From assembly GCA_019689515.1 (NCBI GenBank), contig JADGHI010000249.1, positions 1-6,151 of the forward strand: a stretch of 6,151 bases of DNA, written 5' to 3'. The notes beneath the pieces were generated by a model. It had not been told where the DNA came from, did no database searches, and saw nothing but the letters and a program-made list of their open reading frames with translations. This DNA comes from Acetobacteraceae bacterium (GTDB lineage Bacteria; Pseudomonadota; Alphaproteobacteria; Acetobacterales; Acetobacteraceae). Shown one piece after another: positions 1-6,151 of this stretch. The number at the start of each line of letters is the position of its first letter. Position 1 is the first letter of the stretch. The translations under genes and the position numbers were made by a program.

Positions 1-8
1 GGGAAGGA

Positions 9-22
9 CGCCCTCGAGGGCG
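9..22. repeat. 14-bp perfect palindrome
   Basis: CGCCCTCGAGGGCG reads the same on both strands with no spacer. It could be an operator-like site or part of the structure at the end of an upstream gene. In DNA this GC-rich, a chance origin is also reasonable. No function can be assigned from the sequence alone. Confidence 0.35.
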
Positions 23-45
23 CCGCCCGCCCGGGCAGCCAGAGG

Positions 46-77
46 CCGAAGGGAGGCGCTTCCGTGGGCGCCTTCGG
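46..77 (+). terminator. GC-rich hairpin, possible terminator of an upstream gene
   Basis: CCGAA (46-50) pairs with TTCGG (73-77), and GGCGC (55-59) pairs with GCGCC (68-72), leaving an 8-base loop and a 4-base bulge (51-54). An alternative fold pairs CCGAAGG (46-52) with CCTTCGG (71-77). The stem is strong but no T-run follows, so a classical intrinsic terminator is not proven. It lies 238 bp before the protease start, which would fit the end of a gene just upstream of the window. Confidence 0.3.
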
Positions 78-314
78 ATCGCCATCCCTAGGGCGGCGCC
101 ACGATCAACGAGCGGGACAAGTCGAGCTTTGGACATGCCAGGAGATCCTCTGGGCGGGAGATGGGGATTGCCATCGTGGGAAGGTCAAGGTCCGCCTCGG
201 GAGACCCGCCAATGCCATCTCCCTTCGTCCGGCACCGACACCCGGTCCGCCAGGGCCCCGCCCTGCCCGCAGCCATGCCGAGGCCGCATTGACTCCGCGG
301 GCCGGTCCTCCGAG

Positions 315-1484
315 ATGCTGCGCGCCATGTGCCGTCCGCGCCGTGCCCTTCGCCTGCCCCTCCTCACCGCGCTGTCGCTCGCCGGGTTCGCCCTGGCCTG
401 GGGGACGCCCCCGGGACGACCGGCGACCGCGCAGCCGGCAGCCACCGCGCCGGCCGAGGGCGAGAGCCGGACGCGCGAGCCCTTCCGCGTCATCAACCGC
501 ACCGGGCAGGAAGCAACGGCGCTGCACGCCGTGCGCAGCGGCCGCAGCGACTGGGGGCGCAACCTGCTGAGCCGGCCCCTCGCCCCGGGCGGCGCCTTCG
601 TCCTGCGGCCGAGCGAGCAGGCCGGCTGCAACTTCGACATCCGCCTGGTCCTGGCCGACGGACGAGAGGCGCGGCTCGTGAACCAGGACATCTGCGCCAA
701 TCGCACCCTGACGATGGAACCGGCGCAGGTCGTCGCCGGCGCCCATGGTAAGCCGGCGCCGGTCCGTCCCGCCGAGCCCGCTCCTCCCGTCCCTGCGCCC
801 GCAACGGCGCGGAGCGCGCCGGTGCCCGGGGCGCGGATCAATCCAGGCGCTCGCGTCGCGTCCGGCACGGGCTTCGTGGTGGCGCGCGACCGGGTGCTGA
901 CCAACCAGCACGTGATCGACCGCTGCGACCGGGTGCTTGTGCGCACCGCGGACGGCCGCCTGCTCGCCGCCGTTCCGCCGGCGCGGGTGGACCGCGAGCG
1001 CGACCTCGCCGTGCTGAACGTGCCGGGCGATCCCGGCCCGCCGATCGCCTTCCGCGCCGCCCCGCCCGTGCGCCGGGGCGAGGGGGTGGTGACCTACGGC
1101 TTCCCCCTCTCCGGCCTGCTCTCCTCCGGCCCGACCCTCACCACGGGCGAGGTGAGCGCGCTCGCCGGGCTGCGCGACAATCCGCGGCAGTTCCAGATCA
1201 GCGCGCCGGTGCAGCCGGGCAATTCCGGCGGACCGCTGCTCGATCGCTGGGGGCATGTCGTCGGGGTGGTGGTGAGCAAGCTGAATGCGCAACGGGTGGC
1301 GCAGCACACGGGCGACATCCCGCAGAACGTGAATTTCGCGGTGAAGGGGACGGAGGCGCTGGCCTTCCTGCGCGGCGCCGGCGTGACGCCGGCGCTCGCC
1401 AGGAGCCAGGGACCGGAGCGCGGCGCCGCCGAAGTGGGGGAGGTCGCGCACCCAAGCACGGTGTTCATCCGCTGCGAGCGCTGA
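315..1484 (+). CDS. Exported trypsin-like serine protease (S1C-type) with an extra N-terminal domain
   Basis: This is a 389-residue secreted endopeptidase of the trypsin/DegP-like fold. An Arg-rich start and a hydrophobic stretch (about 12-29) form a signal peptide, with likely cleavage near ATAQ (37-40), so it should act in the periplasm or outside the cell. Residues 56-135 form a small domain opening with FRVINRTG and containing Cys105 and Cys127. A Pro/Ala-rich linker follows. The protease domain begins near GTGFVV (184-189) and carries the triad His199 (TNQHVID), Asp230 (RERDLAVL) and Ser304 (GNSGGPL). The mature part has four cysteines (105, 127, 204, 387), which could form two disulfides. 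No PDZ domain follows, unlike DegP or HtrA, so regulation by PDZ-bound peptides is unlikely. I chose ATG 315 because it places the signal peptide at the N-terminus; ATG 327 is equally possible, and neither has a good Shine-Dalgarno. Family call is firm; the substrate and the role of the front domain are unknown. Confidence 0.9.
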   Translation: MLRAMCRPRRALRLPLLTALSLAGFALAWGTPPGRPATAQPAATAPAEGESRTREPFRVINRTGQEATALHAVRSGRSDWGRNLLSRPLAPGGAFVLRPSEQAGCNFDIRLVLADGREARLVNQDICANRTLTMEPAQVVAGAHGKPAPVRPAEPAPPVPAPATARSAPVPGARINPGARVASGTGFVVARDRVLTNQHVIDRCDRVLVRTADGRLLAAVPPARVDRERDLAVLNVPGDPGPPIAFRAAPPVRRGEGVVTYGFPLSGLLSSGPTLTTGEVSALAGLRDNPRQFQISAPVQPGNSGGPLLDRWGHVVGVVVSKLNAQRVAQHTGDIPQNVNFAVKGTEALAFLRGAGVTPALARSQGPERGAAEVGEVAHPSTVFIRCER

Positions 1485-1486
1485 GA

Positions 1487-1532
1487 TGCCGCTCCCTGCC
1501 CGCCACCGCTGACCGATGGCGGCGCAGCGGCA
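1487..1532. terminator. Two-tier hairpin between convergent genes, possible bidirectional terminator
   Basis: The 54-bp gap between the protease stop (1484) and the end of the minus-strand gene (1539) is almost filled by nested inverted repeats. TGCCGCT (1487-1493) pairs with AGCGGCA (1526-1532), and inside it CCGCCA (1500-1505) pairs with TGGCGG (1517-1522) around an 11-base loop. The position between two converging stop codons is what a shared terminator would have. There is no T-run on either side, so it may work with Rho or simply protect 3' ends. Confidence 0.5.
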
Positions 1533-1538
1533 CGCCGG

Positions 1539-1892
1539 CTACAGGCCGAGGCGCGCCGCCGCCTGCTGCAGCATGGGCAGCACGTAGAACAACAGGACCA
1601 TCGCGCCGTTGAAGGCGAGGCGCATCGCGTAGCTCCGGTAGGCCTCCGGCATCTCCAATGTGGCGGACACCCCGGTCCCGAGGATGGCGGCGAGGAGGCC
1701 TGGCGTGACCATGCGCCGCACCGCCTCGGGATCGGCAAGCAGCCCGAGCAGATGCGCCTCCGCAGTGCGGGCGATGAGTTGCAGCGGTGTGAGGTCGCCT
1801 TCCATCCGCGTCCGGAGCTCCGCGGCGAGGCTGCCCTGGACGCGATTAAGGCCTGGTGAAGCGGCGACGCCCGCGCCCGGCCGGCCACCCAT
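1539..1892 (-). CDS. Small protein of unknown function with a likely membrane segment
   Basis: I do not recognise this 117-residue protein. It looks like a real gene because nearly all codons end in G or C on this strand and the composition is protein-like (leucine- and alanine-rich helices, few odd residues). Residues 61-77 are moderately hydrophobic, and 89-108, containing AFNGAMVLLFYVLPML, look like one membrane-spanning helix near the C-terminus. The middle (about 34-60) reads as an amphipathic helix. The start is uncertain: ATG 1892 gives the full length, while an internal ATG at 1805 (residue 30) gives 88 residues and has a GGAG about 12 bases upstream. The first 29 residues are less convincing. 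It converges on the protease gene and is divergent from the glycosyltransferase, so it is probably transcribed alone. No function can be inferred. Confidence 0.65.
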   Translation of the reverse strand: MGGRPGAGVAASPGLNRVQGSLAAELRTRMEGDLTPLQLIARTAEAHLLGLLADPEAVRRMVTPGLLAAILGTGVSATLEMPEAYRSYAMRLAFNGAMVLLFYVLPMLQQAAARLGL

Positions 1893-2279
1893 CCGCTGTG
1901 CCCAGGCGCCCCTGACTGGAAGGGAGGCCGCCAGCCCCCTACTGCCCGGCCTTGCGATCTATTTTTCCCCCGGAACGCGGACGATCCGGCCTCTTCATGA
2001 GCGGAGGCGATCCTCGTGTTCGACCGCCCTTCGCGGGGTGCGCCCCCCACCGGGCGGGCATCGCGACAGCCCAAGCGACCCGGCACAGGCGCGGCGCCCG
2101 ACGGCCTTCATCGCGGTTCCGGCTTCAGCATGGTTGCCTCCGCCGGCTGCGACGGCACGCATATCGAGTATCGGTCTAGGCACCTGCAACCACACGGACG
2201 ACCCGGAGTGCATCGCCCGAGTCGCGTCAACCTTGCATTGCGGCGGAGCAGCCCCGGCTTCCCGCAGCCGTCGATTTCC

Positions 2280-2308
2280 TTGACAACTCCTCATCACACC
2301 GAGATGAT
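2280..2308 (+). promoter_or_regulatory. Sigma70-type promoter candidate for the glycosyltransferase-PKS genes
   Basis: A perfect -35 hexamer TTGACA (2280-2285) is followed after exactly 17 bp by GATGAT (2303-2308), a 4-of-6 match to TATAAT. It sits in one of the few AT-richer patches of the window and points toward the two downstream genes. Transcription would begin near 2315, leaving a leader of about 180 bases before the preferred GTG start at 2494. This argues against the possible TTG start at 2314. Confidence 0.5.
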
Positions 2309-2360
2309 TTCACTTGGAGTTGTTTCGCTGCTGGGCGGATGCAACGAGCCGGAGGCTGCG

Positions 2361-2383
2361 GGCATCGCGGGATGCGAGATGCC
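2361..2383 (+). repeat. Small alternative hairpins in the leader
   Basis: GGCATC (2361-2366) can pair with GATGCC (2378-2383), or its GCATC (2362-2366) can pair with GATGC (2371-2375) around a 4-base loop. The two folds exclude each other. They lie in the presumed transcribed leader of the glycosyltransferase gene. The stems are only 5-6 bp, so chance is quite possible. Confidence 0.25.
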
Positions 2384-2493
2384 AAATGCAGGCCGCTTCG
2401 CGCAACACCTGGCAGGGAGGATCAGCAACCGACCGACGCCTCTCCGGGGCAGGCCGCCCCTCGGGTCCACCTCCAGCCAGCCATTGCAAGCCG

Positions 2494-3927
2494 GTGTATG
2501 TCCTGCTCGACGTTTCCAGACTCCTGAACTGCGGTCGGAGACAGACCCCGTCCGGGATCGACCGCGTCGAGGCAGCCTATGCCCGCTACTGGCTCTCTGC
2601 CGCACCGCCGGAACGGGTCGGCTTCGTTGGCCTGAGCGGCTGGGGCGACTTCGCCGCCGTCCCCCGGCAGACCGTGCAGGCGATGCTCGCCGCGCTCGAC
2701 GAAGCCTGGGCGGGGATCGGCCCAGGGTTCGGAGGGGCCCGGAAGCGGGCCGCGCGAATCGGCGCGGCAGCGCAATCCGCCCTGCTCGCCGGCCTTGGCC
2801 GCGGCGCGCTGCGGCGCCTGCTGCGCAACACCGAAGGTCAGCGGCGCGTCCTGCTCTCGGTGTCCCACCGCTCGCTCGAACGGCGCGAGCCGATCGCCCG
2901 GCTGCGCCAGGCCGGCGTTGCCTTCGTGCCGCTCGTGCATGACCTGATCCCCGCGACCCATCCGGAATACGCCCGGCCAGGGGAAGTCGGGCGGCACCTG
3001 CAGCGCCTCGCCACCGTCGCCGCGCTCGCCGACGGGGTGATCGTGAATTCCGCGGCAACCGCAGCGGTGCTGGACCCGCACCTGATCCGCCGGGGCGGCC
3101 CGCCCCCGGTCGCCATCGCCCCCTTGGGGCTGGAGCTTCCGCCCGCGACGGTGGCCGCGCTGGCCACGCCCGAGCCGTGGGGGCCGGCGGCACGGTCCCC
3201 GGAGGGGCGGCCGGAGCCACCCTATTTCGTCACCATCGGCACGATCGAGCCGCGCAAGAACCATCTCCTGCTGCTGCACATCTGGCGCGACTTCGCCCTC
3301 CGGCTCGGCCCGGACGCGCCGCGCCTGCTGCTGATCGGCCGCCGCGGCTGGGAGAACGAGAACGTGCTCGACCTGCTCGACCGGTGCACCGCGCTGCGCG
3401 GGCTGGTGGAGGAAGTCGGGCAGGTCGCCGACCTCGCCGTCATGCGGCTGCTGCGCGGCGCCCGGGCCCTGCTGTTCCCGAGCTTCGCCGAGGGCTACGG
3501 CCTGCCCCTGGCCGAGGCGCTGGCGCTCGGCACTCCGGCGCTGGTCAGCGACATACCGGCACTGCGCGAGGTCGGCGGTGCCGCACCGGACTATCTCGAT
3601 CCGCTGGACGGCCCGGCCTGGGCCCGGGCGATCCTCGACTACGCCGACCCGCGCTCGGCGGCCCGCGCGGCGCAGCTCGAGCGGCTGCGGCAGTGGCGGG
3701 CGCCGCGCTGGGCGGACCATTTCGAACTCGTCGAGGACCTCCTGGAGCGGGTCGTCGCCGCCCCGAGCGGCACCCTCGCCCCCGCCGCGGCCGCGGTGCG
3801 TGGGGGCGAGCCCGCATGGGCGGGCGGCGTCAGCGGCGGCGCTGGCGGTCGCCTGCGCCCGACGGCGACACCGGCAGCGGCGGGGGCGACGGCCGCGGTT
3901 GCCGCCGCCGACGCCGGCGTGCGATGA
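2494..3927 (+). CDS. Glycosyltransferase, GT4-type (GT-B fold, group 1)
   Basis: This 477-residue enzyme should move a sugar from a nucleotide-sugar donor to an acceptor in the cytoplasm, with retention of configuration as usual for GT4. The N-terminal acceptor half opens with VYVLLDVSRLL and TPSGIDRVEAAYAR, a start seen in polysaccharide-type transferases, and has HDLIP at 149-153. The C-terminal donor half has GTIEPRKNH (Glu252, Arg254, Lys255), the IGRRGWENE stretch, and the EX7E signature EGYGLPLAE (Glu333 and Glu341), which binds the nucleotide sugar. From about residue 425 on, the tail is low-complexity Ala/Gly/Pro. I chose GTG 2494 because the conserved fold begins there. The frame is open back to TTG 2314, and ATG 2386 is an alternative, but those extra residues look non-coding; no start has a clear Shine-Dalgarno. 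It lies 106 bp before the PKS gene on the same strand, suggesting it glycosylates the PKS product or a related lipid. Donor and acceptor cannot be named. Confidence 0.88.
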   Translation: MYVLLDVSRLLNCGRRQTPSGIDRVEAAYARYWLSAAPPERVGFVGLSGWGDFAAVPRQTVQAMLAALDEAWAGIGPGFGGARKRAARIGAAAQSALLAGLGRGALRRLLRNTEGQRRVLLSVSHRSLERREPIARLRQAGVAFVPLVHDLIPATHPEYARPGEVGRHLQRLATVAALADGVIVNSAATAAVLDPHLIRRGGPPPVAIAPLGLELPPATVAALATPEPWGPAARSPEGRPEPPYFVTIGTIEPRKNHLLLLHIWRDFALRLGPDAPRLLLIGRRGWENENVLDLLDRCTALRGLVEEVGQVADLAVMRLLRGARALLFPSFAEGYGLPLAEALALGTPALVSDIPALREVGGAAPDYLDPLDGPAWARAILDYADPRSAARAAQLERLRQWRAPRWADHFELVEDLLERVVAAPSGTLAPAAAAVRGGEPAWAGGVSGGAGGRLRPTATPAAAGATAAVAAADAGVR

Positions 3928-4033
3928 GGGCGGCGCCACATCCGATGACTTCGCCGAGCCGGAGGCCGGGGCGAATGGCGCCTCGGCCCCGGCCAGACTC
4001 TGCCCCTGCCGCCGGGACGCCGACGACCACCGA

Positions 4034-6151
4034 ATGACTGCGACACGCCGCCCCACCGCCGAGGCGATTGCGATCGTCGGCGCCGCCTGCCGCCTGCCCG
4101 GCGCTCCGGACCTCGATGCCTTCTGGCGCCTGCTCGCCGAGGGGCGGGACGCGGTGAGCCAGGTGCCCGCCAGTCGCTTCGACCAGGCGCGCTTCCTCCA
4201 TCCCCGCCGCGGCGAACCAGGGCGCAGCTACACCTTCGCCGCCGGCGTGCTGGACCCGGTCGAGGGCGGCGAGGATGCGGCCCGCATGTTCGACGCCGCG
4301 GCCTTCGGCCTCTCCCCGCGCGAGGCGGCGGAGATGGACCCGCAGCAGCGCGTCCTGCTCGAAGTCGCGGCCGAGGCGCTGGAGGACGCCGGCTGGCCGG
4401 CGGAGCGCGTCGCCGGGCAGCGGATCGGCGTCTTCGTCGGCGGCTCCTCGACCGACTACGCGGAGCTGCGCCTCGCCGACATCGCCGCGGCCGACCGCTA
4501 CCAGATGACCGGCAACGCGCTGTCCATCCTTGCGAACCGGCTGACCAACGTCTTCGACCTGCGCGGCCCGGCGCAGACGATCGACACCGCCTGCTCCTCC
4601 TCCTTAGTGGCGCTCCACCTCGCCGCGCGCGCGCTGCGCGACGATCCGCACCTCCCCGCCGCCCTGGTCGGCGGCGTCAGCATGCTGCTGAGCCCCTACG
4701 GCTTCATGGGGTTCTCGATGGCCGGCATACTCTCCCCCACCGGGCGCTGCCACGCCTTCGACGCGCGGGCGGATGGCTATGTGCGGGCGGAAGGCGCCGG
4801 CGTGGTGGTGCTGAAGCGCCTCTCCGACGCGCTCGCCGATGGCGATACGATCCGCGCCGTGCTGCTCGGCAGCGGGGTGAATGCGGCGGGGCGCACCGTC
4901 GGCCTCTCCCTGCCGAACAAGGAGGCGCAGGCGGCGCTGCTCGCGCAGGTTCTGGCCGAGAGCCGCGTCGCGCCGGACCGCTTCGCCTATTTCGAGGCAC
5001 ACGGCACCGGCACCCAGGCGGGCGACCCGATCGAGGCCGGCGCGCTCGGCGCGGCGATCGGGCGGCACCGCAAGGCGCCGCTGCCGATCGGCTCGGTGAA
5101 GACCAATATCGGCCATCTCGAGGCGGCCTCCGGCATGGCCGGGCTGCTCAAGGCGATGCTGGTGCTGGAGCGCGGCGCGATCCCGCGCTCGCTGCATTTC
5201 GAGACGCCCAATCCGGAGATCGATTTCGCCGGGCTCGGCCTCCGCGTCGCGGCCGCGACGGAGAAACTGCCGCGACGCGCCGATGCGGTGGTGGGCGTAA
5301 ACAGCTTCGGCTTCGGCGGCACCAACGCGACGGTCCTGCTCGGCCCGGCACCACGGCCGCGGCGGCGCACCCGTGCCAAGGGCGCGGCGGTGGCGACGGC
5401 GGCGCAGGCGGAGGGGCCGGCGCCGCCGGAACCGCCGCTGCTGCTCTCGGCCCGCTCCGCCGGGGCGCTGCGGGCGCTCGCGGAGCGCTGGGAGGCGACG
5501 CTCGCCGGAGCGGACACGGCACAGGTCGCGGCGCTCAAGCGCGGCGCGGCGCGCTACCGCGATCTCTTCACGCACCGGCTGGCGCTGCGCGGAACCGAGG
5601 CGAGGAACCTCGCCGCCGCCCTCGCCGCCTGGCGGGAGGGCGGGCGGCTGCCCGCCAGCGTCGAGCACGGCGTCGCGGTGCGCGGCAGCCTGGCCTTCGT
5701 GTTTAGCGGCAACGGCGCGCAATGGGCCGGGATGGCGCAGGAGGCGCTCGCCGCCTCCGCCGAGTTCCGTGCCGGCGTGGCGGAGGCCGACGCCGCTCTT
5801 GCCCCCATACTGGGCGCATCTCCGCTGGCAATGCTCGAAGCGGGCGTCTCGGCCGAGGCGCTCGCCGGCACCGACATCGCCCAGCCGCTGCTCTTCGCCG
5901 TGCAGGTCGGCATCGTCGCGGCACTGCGGGCGCACGGCATCGTGCCGGCGCTCTGCCTCGGCCATTCGGTCGGCGAGGTGGCGGCGGCCTGGTGCGCCGG
6001 CATCCTCGACCTGCCCGACGCGGCGCGGCTGATCGCCGCGCGCTCGCGCCACCAGCACGCGACGCGCGGCCAGGGGCGCATGGCCGCGCTCGGCGGCGCC
6101 TCGCCGGAGGAGGCGGCGCCGGTCCTGGAGGCGTGCGGGCCGGGCCTGGAG
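4034..6151 (+). CDS. Type I polyketide synthase, N-terminal part (KS and start of AT), cut by window end
   Basis: These 706 residues begin a multidomain enzyme that builds a polyketide chain by repeated condensation of malonyl units. The ketosynthase (about 10-435) has Cys187 in DTACSSSL, His323 in EAHGTGT and His361 in KTNIGHLEAASG, so it should be active in condensation. Its last motif is FGFGGTNAT, where most PKSs have NAHV. An Arg/Ala/Pro-rich linker (436-552) leads to the acyltransferase, which starts at 553 and has FSGNGAQW (557-564) and the catalytic Ser645 in GHSVGE. The AQPLLFAV stretch before it and Val after the serine fit malonyl-CoA better than methylmalonyl-CoA. The KS begins only about 10 residues from ATG 4034 with no N-terminal docking helix, which fits a stand-alone, iterative enzyme rather than a mid-assembly-line module. 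ATG 4034 is the only in-frame ATG near the KS start; no strong Shine-Dalgarno is seen. Dehydratase, reductase, carrier and release domains, if present, lie beyond the window, so the product cannot be predicted. Confidence 0.93.
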   Translation, partial: MTATRRPTAEAIAIVGAACRLPGAPDLDAFWRLLAEGRDAVSQVPASRFDQARFLHPRRGEPGRSYTFAAGVLDPVEGGEDAARMFDAAAFGLSPREAAEMDPQQRVLLEVAAEALEDAGWPAERVAGQRIGVFVGGSSTDYAELRLADIAAADRYQMTGNALSILANRLTNVFDLRGPAQTIDTACSSSLVALHLAARALRDDPHLPAALVGGVSMLLSPYGFMGFSMAGILSPTGRCHAFDARADGYVRAEGAGVVVLKRLSDALADGDTIRAVLLGSGVNAAGRTVGLSLPNKEAQAALLAQVLAESRVAPDRFAYFEAHGTGTQAGDPIEAGALGAAIGRHRKAPLPIGSVKTNIGHLEAASGMAGLLKAMLVLERGAIPRSLHFETPNPEIDFAGLGLRVAAATEKLPRRADAVVGVNSFGFGGTNATVLLGPAPRPRRRTRAKGAAVATAAQAEGPAPPEPPLLLSARSAGALRALAERWEATLAGADTAQVAALKRGAARYRDLFTHRLALRGTEARNLAAALAAWREGGRLPASVEHGVAVRGSLAFVFSGNGAQWAGMAQEALAASAEFRAGVAEADAALAPILGASPLAMLEAGVSAEALAGTDIAQPLLFAVQVGIVAALRAHGIVPALCLGHSVGEVAAAWCAGILDLPDAARLIAARSRHQHATRGQGRMAALGGASPEEAAPVLEACGPGLE

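Larger units (their letters stand above)
1..314. other. Upstream region without a convincing gene
   Basis: No reading frame here has the look of a protein gene. The protease frame stays open upstream to an ATG at 129, but the 62 extra residues this would add are rich in Arg, Pro, Trp and Gly, match no domain I know, and would put the clear signal peptide inside the protein. The first 80 bases carry two GC-rich inverted repeats, listed separately, that might mark the end of an upstream gene outside the window. I found no promoter with good matches at both hexamers in front of the protease. Confidence 0.5.
1893..2493. other. 600-bp divergent intergenic region
   Basis: This stretch separates the divergent small-protein gene and the glycosyltransferase gene. 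Its open frames lack domain-like sequence and are rich in Cys, Trp, His and Arg, so I read it as non-coding. It is visibly less GC-rich than the genes, with an AT-rich spot at 1957-1966 (containing ATTTTT) and a softer region from about 2150 to 2330. It holds the sigma70-like promoter and the leader hairpin listed separately. An inverted repeat, AGGCCG (1925-1930) with CGGCCT (1947-1952), lies just upstream of the minus-strand gene. Confidence 0.5.

Noticed and set aside
129..314. Upstream extension of the protease to ATG 129
   Set aside because: It would bury the signal peptide about 60 residues inside the protein, and the added residues do not look like a protein domain.
289..317. TTGACT at 289-294 as the -35 box of a protease promoter
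   Set aside because: At 17 bp spacing the -10 hexamer would be GAGATG, only 2 of 6 matches, and would overlap the chosen start codon.
105..1451. 448-residue minus-strand open frame opposite the protease gene
   Set aside because: It lies antisense to a gene with a complete catalytic triad. Its translation is Arg/Gly/His-rich with no domain. Long antisense frames are expected when nearly every codon ends in G or C.
1925..1966. Hairpin (AGGCCG/CGGCCT) followed by ATTTTT as a plus-strand terminator
   Set aside because: No plus-strand gene ends upstream of it; the T-run begins about 10 bases after the stem and the loop is 16 bases, so the layout does not fit an intrinsic terminator.
1995..2297. 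100-residue minus-strand frame in the divergent region
   Set aside because: It is rich in Arg, Cys and Gly with no domain-like pattern, and it overlaps the promoter candidate of the plus-strand genes.
2422..4056. 544-residue minus-strand open frame opposite the glycosyltransferase
   Set aside because: The plus strand encodes clear GT4 motifs. The antisense translation has a Gln/Arg/Gly-rich composition without recognisable motifs.
4604..6058. 484-residue minus-strand open frame opposite the PKS
   Set aside because: KS and AT active-site motifs are all in one plus-strand frame; the antisense frame is a GC-driven shadow.

Overview
This is a very GC-rich window (roughly 70% or more by eye) with dense bacterial coding. 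The strong G/C preference at third codon positions and the type of secreted serine protease suggest an alphaproteobacterium, probably Acetobacteraceae (Roseomonas-like). That assignment is an inference from gene style; there is no rRNA or other marker gene here.

Layout: positions 1-314 hold no convincing gene, only GC-rich palindromes or hairpins and the upstream region of the first gene. A plus-strand gene (315-1484) encodes an exported trypsin-like serine protease with a complete His-Asp-Ser triad behind a small extra N-terminal domain. It converges on a short minus-strand gene (1539-1892) for an unrecognised small protein with a likely membrane segment. The 54-bp gap between the two stop codons holds a two-tier hairpin that could serve as a shared terminator. 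Next comes about 600 bp without a convincing gene (1893-2493), which contains a good sigma70-type promoter candidate (TTGACA, 17 bp, GATGAT) pointing at the last two genes.

The last two genes run in the same direction and are separated by 106 bp: a GT4-type (GT-B fold) glycosyltransferase (2494-3927), then the beginning of a modular type I polyketide synthase (4034 to the window end). The part of the PKS in view has a complete ketosynthase (Cys187, His323, His361) and the first part of a malonyl-type acyltransferase (Ser645). The rest of the enzyme lies beyond the window.

The most interesting reading is a glycosyltransferase plus iterative-type PKS locus that makes a glycosylated polyketide or glycolipid-like product. 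The neighbourhood supports this, but no product can be named. The protease and the small membrane protein look like unrelated neighbours, probably flanking genes. Nothing in the window suggests a mobile element, CRISPR array, tRNA or rRNA.
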